Source: Chitinophagaceae bacterium
GTDB lineage: Bacteria > Bacteroidota > Bacteroidia > Chitinophagales > Chitinophagaceae
Assembly (NCBI GenBank): GCA_016787105.1
Contig: JAEUVI010000037.1
Coordinates: forward strand, 1-6,113
Length of the DNA: 6,113 bases
Direction of reading: 5' to 3'
Shown: positions 1 to 5,325 of the stretch, piece after piece
How the letters are laid out: the number at the start of each line of letters is the position of its first letter
How positions within the stretch are numbered: position 1 is the stretch's first letter
Made by a program: the position numbers and the translations under genes
The notes under the pieces: generated by a model
Database searches by the model: none
What the model saw: the letters and a program-made list of their open reading frames with translations, nothing else
What the model was told of the DNA's origin: nothing

Positions 1-1371
1 GTGCCCGGCAACTTATTCAGCCGTACAGATATTATCCGTACACAACGTGGGTTAGGCCAATTACAATATTTTAACCAGGAAACAATTGCACCAAGTGTGG
101 TTCCTAACCAGGATGATGGTACAGTAGATATTGGTTGGAAAGTGGAAGAAAAATCTTCTGACCAGTTAGAGTTATCTGCCGGCTGGGGTGGTGGTATCGG
201 TCTTACCGGTACGCTGGGTGTTACGTTTAATAACTTTTCAATTAAAAACATTTTCAATAAAAAATCATGGGATCCGCTGCCGCAGGGGGATGGACAGAAA
301 TTGAGTTTGCGTTATCAATCCAATGGCCGTGCATTCCGTTCTTACAATTTCTCCTTTACAGAACCATGGCTTGGCGGCAAGAAGAGAAACTCGCTTACCA
401 TGAGTGTATACAGCAGTAAATTTTCTAACGCTTACGATTACCTGACGGGAAGAATTGATAAAAAACGATCAGACACCAACTACCTTAAAACATTAGGTGT
501 TTCCCTTTCATTAGGCAAACAATTGAAATGGCCGGACGATTATTTCACACTGGTATATGGCATCAACTTTACGCAATATGATTTGCGCAACTATCCGATT
601 TTTGAAGGATTAAGCAATGGCCGCTCTACCAATATCAGCTTCAAACTGGCATTGCAGCGTTCATCTGTATTCGATCCTATTTTCCCACGCAGTGGTTCCA
701 ACTTCCTGGCAAGTGTACAGTTTACACCGCCGTATTCATTGTTCAACCCGGATGTAGTGGGATCATCTAATCCATATAAAAACCCGGAGTATCATAAATG
801 GCGTTTCAATGCAGAATGGTATGTGCCTATAGGTAAACCTGGTGGAGAAGATAAAACGAGACAGCTTGTAATGAAGATAGCCGCGAAGTACGGCTTCATG
901 GGCAGGTATAACCGTGACCTGGATTTTTCACCATTTGAACGATTCCAGTTGGGTGATGCCGGTTTGACAAACAACTTTGGTCTATTAGGTTATGATATCG
1001 TGGCGCATCGTGGTTATCCTGTATATTCAAATTCTGATCCTACAATTAACCCCGACCAGACCAGCACCAGCCGGTTCTTTACGATATTTAATAAATACCA
1101 GTTGGAATTGCGTTATCCTGTTGTGACCAACCCTGGAAGTACTATTTATGCCCTCACGTTCTTTGAGGCAGCAAATGGATGGTATGACTTCAAAGATTAC
1201 AACCCATTCCGTCTGCGCCGTAGTGCCGGTGTTGGTATGCGTTTCTTCCTGCCGATGTTTGGTTTACTCGGGTTTGACTATGGTATCGGTTTCGACAGGT
1301 TTAAGGCTGGCAGCACAAGCCTGAAGGATGCAAGCAGGTTTACATTTATGCTGGGGTATGAACCGGAATAA
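1..1371 (+). CDS. bamA: Outer membrane assembly factor BamA, C-terminal part (5' end outside the window)
   Basis: BamA is the central Omp85-family barrel of the outer-membrane assembly machine and inserts beta-barrel proteins. The reading frame is open to the window edge. The first visible residues (PGNLFSRTDIIRTQ, about 2–15) match the end of the last POTRA domain, so the GTG at base 1 is an internal valine codon and the upstream POTRA domains are missing. After the POTRA end (to about residue 50) comes a 16-strand-type barrel rich in alternating aromatic residues. Visible family landmarks are PFERFQLGD (311–319), the RGY of the Omp85 loop-6 (V/I)RG(F/Y) motif (337–339), LRYPVVTNPGS (370–380), and the closing strands with RRSAGVGMRFFLP (406–418) and GFDYGIGFD (424–432). 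The protein ends in GYEPE rather than in an aromatic residue. It is followed 83 bp later by two ompH genes, the usual Bacteroidota arrangement, and is probably cotranscribed with them. Identity is secure. Confidence 0.95.
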   Translation: MPGNLFSRTDIIRTQRGLGQLQYFNQETIAPSVVPNQDDGTVDIGWKVEEKSSDQLELSAGWGGGIGLTGTLGVTFNNFSIKNIFNKKSWDPLPQGDGQKLSLRYQSNGRAFRSYNFSFTEPWLGGKKRNSLTMSVYSSKFSNAYDYLTGRIDKKRSDTNYLKTLGVSLSLGKQLKWPDDYFTLVYGINFTQYDLRNYPIFEGLSNGRSTNISFKLALQRSSVFDPIFPRSGSNFLASVQFTPPYSLFNPDVVGSSNPYKNPEYHKWRFNAEWYVPIGKPGGEDKTRQLVMKIAAKYGFMGRYNRDLDFSPFERFQLGDAGLTNNFGLLGYDIVAHRGYPVYSNSDPTINPDQTSTSRFFTIFNKYQLELRYPVVTNPGSTIYALTFFEAANGWYDFKDYNPFRLRRSAGVGMRFFLPMFGLLGFDYGIGFDRFKAGSTSLKDASRFTFMLGYEPE

Positions 1372-1454
1372 TTAATTATTATCCTGAACAAAAGAATAAA
1401 ACCTTTTTACTGTAAATTCCATCTGACTATTTAAATCAAATAAATTTTCTACAG

Positions 1455-1967
1455 ATGAAAAAAATATTGCTTCTCATATGCTGTGCAGGGTTACTTACCA
1501 TCGGCGCCAATGCCCAGAAATATGCCATCATCGATACAAAGTACATACTCGATAAATTACCAGAGTATAAAGCTGCACAGGTAAGGCTGGATGATGTGGC
1601 TGCAGGCTGGCAGAAGGAAATAGATAGTATGCAGGCGGAACTGGATCGGATGTACAAAGATTATGAAGCGGAACAAGTGATGCTGAGCGAAGAACTGCGC
1701 AAAAAAAGAGAAGATCAATTATTCATAAAAGAAAAAAACCTGCGCGACCAGCAACGTAAACGCTTTGGTTTTGAAGGCGATCTGTTTAAGAAAAGGCAAG
1801 AACTCATCAAACCCGTGCAGGACAAGGTTTACAGCGCAGTACAGAAGATTGCAACACAGCGCGGATACGATTTTATTTTAGACAAAAGTGAGGGAATTAC
1901 CATTATCTTTGCCGACCCCAAATTAGACAAAAGCGAAGATGTGTTAAGGGAACTGGGAGTAAAATAA
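1455..1967 (+). CDS. ompH: OmpH/Skp-family periplasmic chaperone, first copy
   Basis: A 170-residue protein of the OmpH (Skp) family, holdase chaperones that bind unfolded outer-membrane proteins in the periplasm and deliver them to BamA. Residues 1–20 form a signal peptide (MKK, hydrophobic core, ANA before Gln21), so the mature chain starts near QKYAIIDTKYIL. The family N-terminal beta segment is 22–33. A long charged helical stretch with heptad character follows (about 40–120, rich in K, E, R and Q), corresponding to the Skp tentacle coiled coil. The C-terminal core (IATQRGYDFILDKSEGITII, 132–151) is typical of Bacteroidota homologues. The ATG is preceded by an AT-rich leader without a Shine-Dalgarno sequence. 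I see no promoter box in the 83-bp gap after bamA, so read-through from bamA is likely. Individual client proteins cannot be inferred. Confidence 0.93.
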   Translation: MKKILLLICCAGLLTIGANAQKYAIIDTKYILDKLPEYKAAQVRLDDVAAGWQKEIDSMQAELDRMYKDYEAEQVMLSEELRKKREDQLFIKEKNLRDQQRKRFGFEGDLFKKRQELIKPVQDKVYSAVQKIATQRGYDFILDKSEGITIIFADPKLDKSEDVLRELGVK

Positions 1968-2044
1968 TCCTGTTAAAAAAAAGTTTAAGGCAACCAAAAC
2001 TGAACATAAGGAATCTAATTAAAACAACAATTTTTAAATTAAAC

Positions 2045-2581
2045 ATGAAAAAGATTATTGGTGTATTTACGGTAGCGTTGTTTTTAGCTGCTGCAAACAA
2101 TGCTTCGGCTCAGAATAAATTCGGTCATATCAATGCTGAAGAAGTAGTAAGCCTGATGCCGGAAATTGCAAAAATTGATACTGTACTTCGTAAGTTCCAG
2201 GCAGACTCATTAAACTCAACATTGACAAGCCTTGTACAAGAGTATACTTATAAAGACAGCTTATTGAATAAAACTGACACTTCGAAAATGCCTGCATCTA
2301 TCAAAGCACAATACAGGCAGGATTTGGAAAACCTTGCTTACCAGGTTCAGAACTGGCAGGGTATTTCTCAGCAGATCATGCAACAAAAGCAAGCACAATT
2401 GTACCAGCCGATATATGTAAAAGTGAAAAATGCAATTAATGCTGTTGCAAAAGAAAAAGGATATGGTTACATCTTTGCTACAGAAGCGCTGATTGTAGCC
2501 CCACCTTCAGATGATATTTTACCATTGGTAGCAGCAAAGCTTGGCGTAAAAGTTCCTGCAAATCGTAATACGCAGAAATAA
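2045..2581 (+). CDS. ompH: OmpH/Skp-family periplasmic chaperone, second copy
   Basis: A 178-residue paralogue of the preceding gene, 77 bp downstream in the same direction. The signal peptide covers residues 1–22 (MKKIIGVF start, ASA before Gln23). The mature chain begins NKFGHINAEEVVSLMPE, the OmpH-family opening strand plus the conserved MPE. The middle helix (about 45–130) is rich in Gln and Ser (QNWQGISQQIMQQKQAQ at 102–118) and much less charged than in the first copy. The end again has the family core GYGYIFATEA (139–148) and a short tail DDILPLVAAKLGVKV (156–170). The two proteins differ strongly in sequence, so this is an old duplication and not a recent one. It is probably the last gene of the bamA transcription unit, since a strong terminator follows its stop codon. 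The ATG sits behind the A/T-rich sequence TTTTTAAATTAAAC with no Shine-Dalgarno element. Confidence 0.92.
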   Translation: MKKIIGVFTVALFLAAANNASAQNKFGHINAEEVVSLMPEIAKIDTVLRKFQADSLNSTLTSLVQEYTYKDSLLNKTDTSKMPASIKAQYRQDLENLAYQVQNWQGISQQIMQQKQAQLYQPIYVKVKNAINAVAKEKGYGYIFATEALIVAPPSDDILPLVAAKLGVKVPANRNTQK

Positions 2582-2597
2582 TTTTATCGCGATAAAA
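2582..2597. other. 16-bp perfect palindrome directly after the ompH stop codon
   Basis: The sequence TTTTATCGCGATAAAA is its own reverse complement and abuts the TAA at 2579–2581. In RNA it can form a 6-bp, mostly A-U stem with a CGCG loop just ahead of the main terminator hairpin; in DNA it could be a site for a dimeric protein. Only the symmetry is seen; any role is inference. Confidence 0.4.
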
Positions 2598-2606
2598 AAT
2601 TTATAT

Positions 2607-2635
2607 CCGCCCCGGCTAAACCGGGGCGGTTTTTT
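2607..2635 (+). terminator. Intrinsic terminator of the bamA–ompH–ompH unit
   Basis: A perfect 9-bp GC-rich stem (CCGCCCCGG at 2607–2615 pairing with CCGGGGCGG at 2621–2629), a 5-nt loop CTAAA, and an uninterrupted T6 tract (2630–2635). This is the textbook shape of a factor-independent terminator. It lies 25 bp after the second ompH stop codon, so murI downstream should need its own promoter. Confidence 0.93.
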
Positions 2636-2666
2636 ATTGCCAGCCTTTTACTTTTTCATTTTCACT

Positions 2667-2692
2667 TTTGATTCTACATAGCATTACTTTTG
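2667..2692 (+). promoter_or_regulatory. Candidate murI promoter (Bacteroidota -7 box TACTTTTG)
   Basis: TACTTTTG at 2685–2692 matches the Bacteroidota -7 consensus TAnnTTTG exactly. A TTTG at 2667–2670 could serve as the -33 element, but the gap of 14 bp is shorter than the usual 17–23. The T-rich stretch 2644–2669 upstream repeats CTTTT/CATTTT-like units. The location after a strong terminator and just before murI fits. If the box is real, transcription would begin at about 2696–2699, at the murI ATG itself. Confidence 0.55.
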
Positions 2693-2695
2693 CTC

Positions 2696-3523
2696 ATGCA
2701 AAAAGCTGCACCCATTGGTGTTTTTGACTCAGGATATGGTGGCCTCACCGTACTCAAAGAGATAATCAGCAAGCTTCCGCAGTACGATTACATATATCTT
2801 GGCGACAATGCGAGAGCGCCTTATGGCAACCGATCTTTCGATACAGTTTACCACTATACTTTGCAATGCGTACAATGGTTTTTTGATCAGGGCTGTTCAT
2901 TGGTTATCCTGGCATGTAATACAGCTTCCGCAAAAGCATTGCGAACTATTCAACAAAATGATTTGCCACGCATAGCGCCGGATAAAAGAGTGCTGGGCGT
3001 AATAAGACCGACAACGGAAGTGATCGGAAACCATAGTGAATCGCAAAGTGTTGGCGTGCTGGCAACAAATGGAACAGTGTTATCCAATTCATACCCGATA
3101 GAGATAGCAAAGTTTTTTCCTGAAATAGTTGTGCACCAGGAAGCATGCCCGATGTGGGTGCCCCTCGTAGAAAATAACGAATACAGCGGCCACGGTGCAA
3201 ATTTTTTTGTAAAGAAAAACCTCACTGCTATTTTTAAAAAGGACCCGAAAATTGATGTGATATTGCTGGCCTGCACACATTATCCCTTGCTAAGGGGAAA
3301 AATAGAAGAATACCTGCCAGTTGGTGTAAAATTAATTTCGCAGGGAGAAATAGTTGCGGAAAGCCTTGCAGATTACCTGGCCCGGCATGCAGAAATGGAA
3401 GCAAGCTGCAGCAAAAATGGGAAGCGATTTTTTTATACAACCGACTCTACTGAAGATTTTGATAATCATGCTACTACTTTCTTTGGTGAAACTATACAGT
3501 CCCGGCATCTGGATCTTTCGTGA
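2696..3523 (+). CDS. murI: Glutamate racemase
   Basis: MurI interconverts L- and D-glutamate in the cytoplasm without a cofactor, supplying D-Glu for peptidoglycan precursors. The 275-residue protein has the full family pattern: GVFDSGYGGLTVL (8–20), YLGDNARAPYG (34–44), the first catalytic cysteine in LACNTAS (Cys74), the ACP segment (150–152), and the second catalytic cysteine in LACTHYPLL (Cys193). Length is normal for the family. I chose ATG 2696. The upstream in-frame TTG at 2690 would add only two residues and lies inside the predicted -7 promoter box, so it is unlikely to be transcribed. It follows the bamA–ompH–ompH cluster as in many Bacteroidota but is separated from it by a terminator. 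A 7-bp inverted repeat (CCCGGCA 3501–3507, TGCCGGG 3534–3540) spans its stop codon but lacks a clear T tract, so termination after murI is uncertain. Confidence 0.96.
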   Translation: MQKAAPIGVFDSGYGGLTVLKEIISKLPQYDYIYLGDNARAPYGNRSFDTVYHYTLQCVQWFFDQGCSLVILACNTASAKALRTIQQNDLPRIAPDKRVLGVIRPTTEVIGNHSESQSVGVLATNGTVLSNSYPIEIAKFFPEIVVHQEACPMWVPLVENNEYSGHGANFFVKKNLTAIFKKDPKIDVILLACTHYPLLRGKIEEYLPVGVKLISQGEIVAESLADYLARHAEMEASCSKNGKRFFYTTDSTEDFDNHATTFFGETIQSRHLDLS

Positions 3524-3549
3524 GGTAAAATACTGCCGGGGGTGTGATT

Positions 3550-3580
3550 TTCTGACTTTCGACTACTACTTCTGACTTTC
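3550..3580 (+). repeat. Direct repeat of TTCTGACTTTC upstream of rpmH
   Basis: The 11-mer TTCTGACTTTC occurs at 3550–3560 and again at 3570–3580, start to start 20 bp, about two helical turns. The second copy ends 6 bp before the rpmH -7 box, and the two copies flank the place where a -33 element would sit. They may be binding sites for an activator or the sigma-factor region, or a chance duplication. No function is shown by the sequence. Confidence 0.45.
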
Positions 3581-3586
3581 TTCCCT

Positions 3587-3594
3587 TACCTTTG
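3587..3594 (+). promoter_or_regulatory. rpmH promoter, -7 box TACCTTTG
   Basis: TACCTTTG matches the Bacteroidota TAnnTTTG consensus exactly and lies about 97 bp before the rpmH start. No clear TTTG -33 element is visible; the region it should occupy is between two 11-bp direct repeats. Transcription would start near 3598–3601, exactly where the structured leader begins, which supports the call. Confidence 0.65.
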
Positions 3595-3600
3595 CCGTCC

Positions 3601-3662
3601 TTTCACAAACCACGGGTGTGGTGACCTGTAGGTGAAATGAAAAAGGCGTGTTCTCCCGCGTC
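3601..3662 (+). promoter_or_regulatory. Structured 5' leader of rpmH (candidate L34 leader RNA)
   Basis: Two hairpins can be drawn by hand. The first has an outer stem TTTCAC (3601–3606) with GTGAAA (3632–3637) and an inner stem ACCAC (3609–3613) with GTGGT (3618–3622) closing the loop GGGT, leaving an asymmetric internal loop (3623–3631). The second is GGCGTG (3645–3650) with CGCGTC (3657–3662), six pairs including two G-U. A single-stranded A-rich run (3663–3691) then leads into the ATG. Long structured leaders often carry autoregulation of ribosomal protein genes; I do not recognise this one as a named family, and a regulatory role is inference. Confidence 0.4.
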
Positions 3663-3691
3663 ATTCAAAAAAAGTGAAAAAGTAAAAAATT

Positions 3692-3847
3692 ATGAAACGT
3701 ACATTCCAACCACATCGCCGTCGCCGCAAAACTGTTCATGGTTTTCGCAAGCGTATGCAGACTGCTAATGGCCGCAAGGTATTGGCTAGCCGTCGTGCAA
3801 AAGGCCGTAAGAAACTCACAGTTTCTTCTGAGAAAAAATTGAAATAA
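3692..3847 (+). CDS. rpmH: 50S ribosomal protein bL34
   Basis: A 51-residue, strongly basic protein of the large ribosomal subunit. It begins MKRTFQPHRRRRKTVHGFRK and continues with RMQTANGRKVLASRRAKGR (21–39), the bL34 signature, ending with KKLTVSSEKKLK. Length is in the family's usual range of about 45–53 residues. The ATG at 3692 follows an A-rich tract (GTAAAAAATT) with no Shine-Dalgarno sequence, and the codon usage is rich in CGT and CGC. It opens the rpmH–rnpA–yidD cluster found in most bacteria, with a promoter box and structured leader upstream and a terminator-like hairpin downstream that could make L34 expression much higher than that of rnpA. Confidence 0.98.
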   Translation: MKRTFQPHRRRRKTVHGFRKRMQTANGRKVLASRRAKGRKKLTVSSEKKLK

Positions 3848-3901
3848 AAGTCCATACAAGCCTTTCTGAAAAGGAAGGTTTATGAACTCACTATATTTTT
3901 C

Positions 3902-3929
3902 AAATAGCTCCGTTATAGGAGCTATTTTT
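3902..3929 (+). terminator. Terminator or attenuator between rpmH and rnpA
   Basis: A perfect 10-bp inverted repeat, AAATAGCTCC (3902–3911) with GGAGCTATTT (3918–3927), separated by the loop GTTATA and running into a T5 tract (3925–3929) followed by GTT. It lies 54 bp after the rpmH stop and 12 bp before the likely rnpA GTG. It probably ends most rpmH transcripts and lets a fraction read through to rnpA and yidD. The stem is only moderately GC-rich, so partial termination is plausible. Confidence 0.75.
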
Positions 3930-3941
3930 GTTATCTGTACT

Positions 3942-4364
3942 GTGGCAAAGCAATTCACATTAGGAAGAAACGAGCGGCTCAAAAGCCGGAAGCAGATTGA
4001 ACAATTGTTCAAGGAAGGGAAAACATTCAATACTTTTCCTTTCCGGATTTTTTATACGCAAACTCCTGTTTCTTTAATTAATAATCAGTCATTAACCAAT
4101 TTGCAATTTGGTGCTGCAGTGAGCACAAAGAATTTTAAAAGGGCCACAGATCGAAACCGGATTAAAAGGCTGACAAGAGAAGCATGGCGCATACAAAAAA
4201 AAGAACTGGAAGTATTATTGAAAACTTCGGACAAACAACTGAATGTTTTCTTTATTTATACAGCAAAAGAACTTCCTGAGTATAATTTTGTTTATGAAAA
4301 AGCAGGTTTTGTAATCAGTAAATTGATAAAGATTATCAATGAAAACAATTCTGTGGGTTCTTAG
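3942..4364 (+). CDS. rnpA: Ribonuclease P protein component
   Basis: RnpA is the small basic protein that assists the RNase P RNA in maturing tRNA 5' ends. From GTG 3942 it has 140 residues. The opening FTLGRNERLKSRKQIEQLF (5–23) is the family N-terminus, and the RNR motif KRATDRNRIKRLTREAWR (66–83) is the RNA-binding signature, followed by the helical end ELPEYNFVYEKAGFVISKLI. An upstream in-frame ATG at 3882 would add 20 residues, but these have no family resemblance and are translated from the terminator hairpin at 3902–3929, so GTG 3942 is preferred. TAnnTTTG also occurs at 3923–3930 (TATTTTTG) and could give rnpA a weak promoter. The 3' end overlaps yidD by 26 bp in another frame, indicating cotranscription. 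Confidence 0.93.
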   Translation: MAKQFTLGRNERLKSRKQIEQLFKEGKTFNTFPFRIFYTQTPVSLINNQSLTNLQFGAAVSTKNFKRATDRNRIKRLTREAWRIQKKELEVLLKTSDKQLNVFFIYTAKELPEYNFVYEKAGFVISKLIKIINENNSVGS

Positions 4365-4569
4365 TCTCCCGTTTATCGCATTGATAAAAATTTATCAATG
4401 GGTCATTTCACCATGGCTGGGTTCGCAATGCCGGTATAGGCCTACCTGTTCAAAATATTCATTGGAAGCATTTCAGAAATATGGTGTGTTTAAAGGACTG
4501 TGGCTTACCGTAAAAAGAATTGCCCGCTGTCATCCGTGGGGAGGAAAGGGGTATGATCCGGTGCCGTAG
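4339..4569 (+). CDS. yidD: Membrane protein insertion efficiency factor YidD
   Basis: A 76-residue protein of the YidD family, small membrane-associated proteins that help YidC and Sec insert inner-membrane proteins. Residues 1–27 form a hydrophobic/amphipathic segment ending in YQWVISPWLG. The conserved core follows: CRYRPTCSKYSLEAF (31–45, Cys31 and Cys37), then GLWLTVKRIARCHPWG (53–68, Cys64) and the ending GYDPVP. Length is typical. The ATG lies inside the end of rnpA, a 26-bp overlap that suggests translational coupling. yidC, which often follows in other bacteria, is absent here; instead a hairpin and a convergent sod gene follow. Confidence 0.95.
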   Translation: MKTILWVLSLPFIALIKIYQWVISPWLGSQCRYRPTCSKYSLEAFQKYGVFKGLWLTVKRIARCHPWGGKGYDPVP

Positions 4570-4608
4570 TATAGAGTGGGAACTAAGATTTTTGAGGAAG
4601 AATTGTAC

Positions 4609-4642
4609 AAAAAAACCGCTCCACAATACTGCAGAGCGGTTT
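4609..4642. terminator. Shared terminator between convergent yidD and sodA
   Basis: A perfect 9-bp stem, AAACCGCTC (4613–4621) with GAGCGGTTT (4634–4642), and a 12-nt loop. On the minus strand it is followed by a T7 tract (complement of A 4609–4615), so it is a strong terminator for the sod gene, whose stop lies 21 bp away. On the plus strand only TTT then ATG follow, so it should work less well for yidD. Confidence 0.85.
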
Positions 4643-4663
4643 ATGATATAGCGTTATAATTAT

Positions 4664-5272
4664 TTATTTAGAAGCGGCATCAAAATGCTTGGCCACTTTA
4701 CTCCAGTCAATCACATTCCAGATTGCTTTTAAATAATCAGGGCGTTTGTTCTGGTATTTCAGGTAGTACGCATGTTCCCATACATCTACTCCGAGTATTG
4801 GTGTACCCTTTACTTCTGCCACATCCATCAATGGATTGTCCTGGTTGGGGGTAGAAGAAATTTCCAGTTTGCCGTCTTTTACAATCAGCCAAACCCAGCC
4901 GCTGCCAAAACGGCCTGCACCGCCTGCAGCAAATTTTTCCTGGAAGGCTTCAAAAGAACCGAATGTGCTTTTGATTGCATCTCCCAGTTTTCCGGAAGGA
5001 GCACCGCCGCCTTTAGGGCCAAGTATTTCCCAGAAGAAACTATGGTTCCAGTGACCGCCGCCATTATTACGCACCGCAGGGCTGATGCTACCCGCAGCTT
5101 TTACCAGTTCTTCCAGCGATTTGCCTTCATTGGGTGTACCAGCGATTGCTTTATTGAGATTATCAACATATGCCTGGTGATGTTTGCCATGATGTATCTG
5201 CATGGTCAGCTCGTCTATATGCGGTTCCAAAGCGTTGTATGCATATGGAAGCGCAGGTAATGTAAATGCCAT
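4664..5272 (-). CDS. sodA: Superoxide dismutase, Mn-type of the Fe/Mn family
   Basis: Converts superoxide to oxygen and hydrogen peroxide in the cytoplasm. The 202-residue protein has both family domains: the N-terminal helical hairpin (FTLPALPYAYNALEPHID, 3–20) and the C-terminal alpha/beta domain. All four metal ligands are visible: His27 (IHHGKHH), His77 (NHSFFW), Asp163 and His167 (DVWEHAYY). Gln144 in NQDNP together with Gly in NNGGGHWNH (69–77) is the arrangement of Mn enzymes; Fe enzymes carry the active-site Gln at the earlier position. Use of both metals cannot be excluded. The start is ATG at 5272: an in-frame TTG at 5320 would add 16 residues without family similarity and lies in the -7 promoter box. 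There is no signal peptide. It is transcribed alone, convergent with yidD. Confidence 0.96.
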   Translation of the reverse strand: MAFTLPALPYAYNALEPHIDELTMQIHHGKHHQAYVDNLNKAIAGTPNEGKSLEELVKAAGSISPAVRNNGGGHWNHSFFWEILGPKGGGAPSGKLGDAIKSTFGSFEAFQEKFAAGGAGRFGSGWVWLIVKDGKLEISSTPNQDNPLMDVAEVKGTPILGVDVWEHAYYLKYQNKRPDYLKAIWNVIDWSKVAKHFDAASK

Positions 5273-5317
5273 AACTAAATTGTTTTCATTTAAAATGATA
5301 GAATTCAATAAGGATAA

Positions 5318-5325
5318 CAAATTTA
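5318..5325 (-). promoter_or_regulatory. sodA promoter, -7 box TAAATTTG (minus strand)
   Basis: Read on the minus strand, 5325–5318 is TAAATTTG, an exact TAnnTTTG match 45 bp before the sodA ATG. Transcription would start near 5314, giving a leader of about 40 nt that ends in an A-rich stretch. No matching -33 TTTG is visible at the expected distance, so an activator may be needed or the call may be wrong. Confidence 0.5.

Noticed and set aside
1367..1380. 14-bp palindrome AATAATTAATTATT over the bamA stop codon
   Set aside because: Pure A/T sequence forms such symmetry easily by chance and there is no GC stem or T tract for termination.
3501..3540. Inverted repeat CCCGGCA / TGCCGGG spanning the murI stop, as a terminator
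   Set aside because: The loop is 26 nt, part of the stem is coding, and no T tract follows directly; too weak to call.
3882..3941. Twenty-residue N-terminal extension of rnpA from ATG 3882, possibly a leader peptide or membrane segment
   Set aside because: It is encoded by the terminator hairpin and its flanks, has no family similarity, and the RnpA N-terminus begins right after GTG 3942.
3665..4030. Minus-strand open frame of 121 codons across rpmH and the rnpA start
   Set aside because: It runs antisense to rpmH and through the intergenic hairpin, so it is a shadow of real genes on the other strand.
4772..5260. Plus-strand open frame of 162 codons opposite sodA
   Set aside because: It is fully antisense to a clear superoxide dismutase and its translation has no recognisable domain.
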